16,638 nucleotides of DNA from Corynebacterium sp. (GTDB taxonomy: Bacteria > Actinomycetota > Actinomycetes > Mycobacteriales > Mycobacteriaceae), in the NCBI GenBank assembly GCA_030450335.1, contig JAKDIS010000052.1, positions 1 through 16,638 of the forward strand. The letters run 5' to 3'. Made by a program: the position numbers and the translations under genes. Shown in pieces: positions 13,620-16,638 of the stretch. Every line of letters starts with the position of its first letter. Position 1 is the stretch's first letter. The notes below the pieces were generated by a model, which had not been told where the DNA came from, did not search any database, and saw only the letters and a program-made list of their open reading frames with translations.

Positions 13620-14816
13620 ATGACGCCGACCGTCCTGATCTGTTGCGACAAGTTCAAGGGGTCGGCGTCGTCGCGCGCGGTGGCCTCCGCACTGGGCCGC
13701 GGACTGGAGTCCACCGGCTGCCGCGTGCTGATCAGGCCCCTTGCCGACGGCGGTGACGGCACACTCGAGGTATTCGACGACCTCGGCTTCCGTCGCCGCA
13801 CCGCCCGCGTACGCGACTCCGGCGGGAGGCCGGTGGACGCCGAGTACGCGCTGGGTACCGACACAACCGAGTCTTCAGCGCCTGCCGTCCCCACCGCCGT
13901 GATCGAGGTCGCCCGCGCCTGCGGGCTGGACATGGTCTCGCCCGGCGGCGCGACCCCCTCGGCGCAGGACGCCCGGGCCGCCGGTTCCTGGGGCGTCGGC
14001 GAGCTCGTGCGCGCTGCCCTCGACGACGGCGCCCGGCGCATCATCCTCGGCCTCGGCGGCAGCGCCACCACCGACGCCGGCTTCGGCATGGCCCGTGCCC
14101 TCGGCGTGGAGTTCCCCGGCGTGAACTGCTCCAGCGTGGACTCCGTGGCCGACCTCGGTGACGTCCGGGTCGTGGACCTCAGCCACCTCGACCCGCGCCT
14201 GGCACAGGTCGAGGTCGTGATCGCCTCGGACGTGCGCAACCCGCTGTGCGGGCCGGACGGTGCGGCCGCGGTCTACGGACCGCAGAAAGGCATCGCCGCA
14301 GGCGACGTCGCCGACGTGGACGCGGCGTTGGCGCACTTCGCCACCGTCGTCGAGGACGCGCTCGGGACGTCCTACGTGGCGGGACGCCCCGGCGCCGGCG
14401 CCGCCGGTGGGCTCGGGTTCATGGCCATGGCGCTGGCGGGCGCGCAGATGCGCTCCGGGGTCGAGCTGATCCTCGAGGAGACCGGGTTCGCCGACGCCCT
14501 GGGACGGGCTGACCTGGTCGTCACCGGGGAGGGGCGCATCGACTCCCAGACGCTCAGCGGGAAGGCGCCGGCCGGTGTCGCCGAACGCGCCCGTGGCCAC
14601 CGTGACCACCGTGTCCACGGGGATCAAGGCGTTCCTGTCATCGCGGTGTGCGGGGAGAACCGGCTCGCGGCGTCCGACGACGGTGGTCTCTTCACCGCCA
14701 TCCACGCCCTCACCGACCACGAACCGGACGTGGCGGAGTGCATGCGCAACCCGCTGCCGATCCTGGAACGCATCGGGGCGGAGATCGGGTGCACGTACGT
14801 ATCGTCGGGACCATGA
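13620..14816 (+). CDS. glxK: Glycerate kinase (GlxK/GarK family)
   Basis: Enzyme of 398 aa that phosphorylates D-glycerate with ATP (family products are 2- or 3-phosphoglycerate). Family motifs in order: DKFKGS (10-15), PLADGGDGT (40-48), GLGGSATTDAG (144-154), SDVRNPLCGPDGAA (203-216), YGPQKG (219-224) and VTGEGRIDSQTLSGKAP (301-317). An insert of His, Arg and Asp at 324-336 is longer than I expect for the family. The ATG at 13620 has only a weak GGA as ribosome site. The gap from pck is 34 bases, so it may be read through from pck; both products enter the same gluconeogenic branch. Its stop overlaps the next start (ATGA). Confidence 0.95.
   Translation: MTPTVLICCDKFKGSASSRAVASALGRGLESTGCRVLIRPLADGGDGTLEVFDDLGFRRRTARVRDSGGRPVDAEYALGTDTTESSAPAVPTAVIEVARACGLDMVSPGGATPSAQDARAAGSWGVGELVRAALDDGARRIILGLGGSATTDAGFGMARALGVEFPGVNCSSVDSVADLGDVRVVDLSHLDPRLAQVEVVIASDVRNPLCGPDGAAAVYGPQKGIAAGDVADVDAALAHFATVVEDALGTSYVAGRPGAGAAGGLGFMAMALAGAQMRSGVELILEETGFADALGRADLVVTGEGRIDSQTLSGKAPAGVAERARGHRDHRVHGDQGVPVIAVCGENRLAASDDGGLFTAIHALTDHEPDVAECMRNPLPILERIGAEIGCTYVSSGP
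14800..14805 (+). promoter_or_regulatory. -10 element TATCGT for a leaderless aldo/keto reductase transcript
   Basis: TATCGT (TANNNT) lies in the last codons of glxK and ends seven bases before the ATG at 14813, so the reductase may have its own leaderless promoter besides read-through. No -35 was recognised. Confidence 0.4.
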
Positions 14817-15808
14817 GCGACACGACTATGCAGTACGCACACCTCGGCCGGTCCGGACTCCTCGTCAGCAGGATCGGGCTGGGAACGATGAACTTCGGCG
14901 ACGCCACCGGCCAGGACGACGCCTTCGGCATCATGGACCGCGCCGTGGAGCGCGGCGTGAACTTCTTCGACTCCGCCGACGTCTACGGCGGTCCCCAGTC
15001 GCCGGACATGGCGCAGGGCTACGGGACCTCCGAGGAGATCGTCGGCAACTGGTTGGCCAGGTCCGGCAGGCGTGACGACATCGTGCTGGCCACCAAGGCC
15101 TACCAGCCGATGGGGCTGGGGCCCAACGACCGTCGCCTGTCGGCCTACCACCTCAAACGCGCCTGCGAGGCGAGCCTGCGGCGACTGAAGACCGACCACA
15201 TCGACGTCTACCAGATGCACCACGTCGACCGGGCGACCCCGTTCGAGGAGATCTGGCAGGCCATGGAACAGCTCGTGGCCGAAGGGAAGATCACCTACGT
15301 CGGCTCGAGCAACTACGCGGGCTGGGACGTCGCCACCGCCCAGATGACCGCCCGTCAGCGCAATTTCATGGGGCTGGTCTCCGAGCAGAGCATCTACAAC
15401 CTGGCGAACCGCGCGGTCGAGCAGGAGCTCATCCCGGCGTTGCAGTACTTCGGAGTTGGCCTCATCCCGTGGAGCCCGTTGGACGCGGGGCTGCTGGCCG
15501 GCCGGCCGAAGGACGGCGAGCACACCGAGCGTCGCGGTGCCCTCGGTGAGCAATATGGTGCGCTCGCCGGGCAGCTCGAGGCCTACGAGGCACTGTGCGC
15601 ACGACTCGGCCACACCCCGGCAGAGGTCGCGCAGGCCTGGTTGCTGCACCAGCCAGCGGTGTCCACCCTGATCGCCGGGTCGCGTACGGTCGCTCACCTC
15701 GACGCCGCGGTCGATGCGCTGGGCGTGACCCTGGACCAGGCCACGCTGGACGAGCTGGACCGCATCTGGCCCGGCCCGGGGGAGGCCCCGATGTCCTACG
15801 CCTGGTGA
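14813..15808 (+). CDS. Aldo/keto reductase
   Basis: NADPH-type oxidoreductase of 331 aa with the (beta/alpha)8 fold. The catalytic tetrad is complete: D53 and Y58 in FFDSADVYGG, K95 in VLATKAYQ and H136 in YQMHHVD. The cofactor region is seen in GSSNYAGW (164-171), PWSPLDAGLLAG (219-230) and LIAGSRTVAHL (286-296). The N-terminus MQYAHLGRSGLLVS is typical of bacterial AKRs with a YghZ/YajO-like layout. The ATG at 14813 overlaps the glxK stop (ATGA) and has no Shine-Dalgarno; an ATG at 14828 is an alternative. The substrate is unknown. Its neighbours allow a guess of a small hydroxy- or keto-compound, but nothing in the sequence proves this. Confidence 0.93.
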   Translation: MSDTTMQYAHLGRSGLLVSRIGLGTMNFGDATGQDDAFGIMDRAVERGVNFFDSADVYGGPQSPDMAQGYGTSEEIVGNWLARSGRRDDIVLATKAYQPMGLGPNDRRLSAYHLKRACEASLRRLKTDHIDVYQMHHVDRATPFEEIWQAMEQLVAEGKITYVGSSNYAGWDVATAQMTARQRNFMGLVSEQSIYNLANRAVEQELIPALQYFGVGLIPWSPLDAGLLAGRPKDGEHTERRGALGEQYGALAGQLEAYEALCARLGHTPAEVAQAWLLHQPAVSTLIAGSRTVAHLDAAVDALGVTLDQATLDELDRIWPGPGEAPMSYAW

Positions 15809-15837
15809 CGGTCCTGCCGTGTAGGGCGGGTGACGGT

Positions 15838-15843
15838 TACCCT
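15838..15843 (+). promoter_or_regulatory. -10 element TACCCT for a leaderless acetolactate decarboxylase transcript
   Basis: TACCCT (TANNNT) ends seven bases before ATG 15851 in a 42-base gap after the reductase gene. This favours ATG 15851 over the in-frame GTG at 15830, which lies upstream of the hexamer. Confidence 0.45.
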
Positions 15844-15850
15844 GGGTGGC

Positions 15851-16582
15851 ATGACTGACCGCCCCGTCACCCGGCACACCATCTTCCAGAACTCCCTGAT
15901 GACCGCCCTGCTCGACGGCATCTACGACGGTGAGATGACCGTCGGCGAGCTGCTCGGCAAGGGCAATTTCGGCCTGGGCACGTTCGACGCCCTGGACGGG
16001 GAGATGGTCATCATCGACGGCACCTGCTACCAGCTGCGACACGACGGCAGCGCCACCCGCGCCGACCTGGAGGCACGCAGCCCCTACGCGGTAGCGACGA
16101 ACTTCGTGCCGCGGATCCGGCGTCGGGCACCGGAGAACATCCGGCGCTCCGAGCTCTCCGACTTCATCGACGAGATGACCCCCTCGGCGAACTACATGTA
16201 CGCCGTGCGCATCACCGGACGCTTCAGCGACGTCACGACCCGCACCGTGGTGCGTCAGTCGAAGCCGTACCCGCCGATGACGCAGGCCGTCGGCGACGAC
16301 GCCGAACAGCACTTCACCGACGTCTCCGGGGTCATCGCCGGTTTCCGTACGCCGGTGTTCGAGAAGGGCATCTCGGTACCGGGGTGCCACGTGCACTTCA
16401 TCGACGACGGCCGCACCGTCGGCGGGCACGTCCTGGACTTCACCCTCGCCGAGGGCAAGATCGAACTGTGCCCGGGCACCGACCTGGACCTGCGGCTGCC
16501 GCTGAACTCGACGTTCTCCGAGGCGAACCTCGACCCGGAGGACCTCGACGAGCAACTGCACGCCACCGAGGTCAAGGACTGA
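15851..16582 (+). CDS. budA: Alpha-acetolactate decarboxylase
   Basis: Zinc enzyme of 243 aa (BudA/AlsD family) that decarboxylates 2-acetolactate to acetoin, diverting carbon from valine/leucine synthesis or relieving pyruvate overflow. The three zinc histidines are H180 and H182 in GCHVHFID and H193 in GGHVLDF, with the 2- and 11-residue spacing of the Brevibacillus enzyme (H194, H196, H207). E51 and R131 fall where that enzyme has catalytic E65 and R145. The protein starts directly with a conserved IFQNSLMTALLDGIYDG-like segment, so no secretion signal is present. No acetolactate synthase or acetoin reductase gene is next to it in this window, so it stands alone or works with the adjacent reductase. 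The start is set by the seven-base spacing to TACCCT. Confidence 0.95.
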   Translation: MTDRPVTRHTIFQNSLMTALLDGIYDGEMTVGELLGKGNFGLGTFDALDGEMVIIDGTCYQLRHDGSATRADLEARSPYAVATNFVPRIRRRAPENIRRSELSDFIDEMTPSANYMYAVRITGRFSDVTTRTVVRQSKPYPPMTQAVGDDAEQHFTDVSGVIAGFRTPVFEKGISVPGCHVHFIDDGRTVGGHVLDFTLAEGKIELCPGTDLDLRLPLNSTFSEANLDPEDLDEQLHATEVKD

Positions 16583-16638
16583 GCCCCTAGGGCGTGTTGC
16601 TAAAGGGTGCTGACTTCATCCAGTCCAACGTCGCCGCC
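16583..16638. mobile_element. Possible terminal tip of an insertion sequence, cut by the window edge
   Basis: After the budA stop comes CCCCTAGGGCGTGTTGCTAAAG. CTAG at 16587-16590 is a target often used by IS5-family elements, and GGGCGTGTTGC resembles their terminal repeats. No transposase or second end lies within the window. GCCC-CTA-GGGC (16583-16593) is also a small hairpin that could instead belong to a terminator. Confidence 0.25.

Noticed and set aside
11744..14239. Long open frame on the minus strand across pck and glxK
   Set aside because: It is antisense to two genes with complete family motifs and has no recognisable domain or ribosome site.
15830..15850. GTG start at 15830 for acetolactate decarboxylase
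   Set aside because: It would place the TACCCT hexamer inside the coding region and add seven residues not expected in the family; ATG 15851 fits better.

Overview
The window looks like a chromosomal segment of a high-GC mycolate-making actinobacterium, most likely a Corynebacterium. The base composition is GC-rich, the genes are tightly packed, and the gene order around trmB, an MmpL3-type transporter and a GTP-dependent PEP carboxykinase matches the mmpL3 locus of corynebacteria and mycobacteria. No rRNA, tRNA, CRISPR array or complete mobile element was seen. No stretch over 300 bases lacks a gene; the longest gap is 129 bases (2043-2171).

Left part (25-2042, minus strand): a translationally coupled pair of uncharacterised envelope proteins, a secreted or anchored DUF6230-type protein followed by a large DUF6114-type membrane protein. 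The second carries a proline-rich linker and a long extra C-terminal domain. Next come a divergent pair, a YnfM-like MFS transporter (minus) and a LysR-type regulator (plus), which share a 111-base control region holding two ATGCAT palindromes 31 bases apart.

Centre (4396-10095, minus strand): a cell-envelope cluster read in the order trmB, NYN-domain protein, mmpL3-type RND lipid exporter, UPF0104/YbhN-type membrane protein, DUF3054 membrane protein. The MmpL3-type protein keeps both Asp-Tyr pairs of the proton relay and is expected to export trehalose monocorynomycolate. trmB and the NYN gene overlap by four bases, and gaps further down are 6 to 28 bases.

Right part (10144-16582, plus strand): two uncharacterised genes divergent from trmB, then pck (PEP carboxykinase), a glycerate kinase, an aldo/keto reductase and an acetolactate decarboxylase. 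The order trmB (minus), two unknown genes (plus), pck (plus) is also that of Rv0208c, Rv0209, Rv0210 and pckA in Mycobacterium tuberculosis. The first unknown gene appears frameshifted at a run of seven G. The pck leader holds two inverted repeats, and a GlxR(CRP)-like site lies further upstream inside the preceding gene. PEP carboxykinase and glycerate kinase both feed lower gluconeogenesis; acetolactate decarboxylase makes acetoin.

Four genes that lack a Shine-Dalgarno sequence (DUF3054, trmB, aldo/keto reductase, acetolactate decarboxylase) have a -10-like hexamer ending exactly seven bases before the ATG, the layout expected for leaderless mRNAs. The last 50 bases may be the tip of an insertion sequence cut off by the window edge. 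No wholly new system could be demonstrated. The least explained parts are the DUF6230/DUF6114 pair, the NYN protein beside trmB, and the pck leader.
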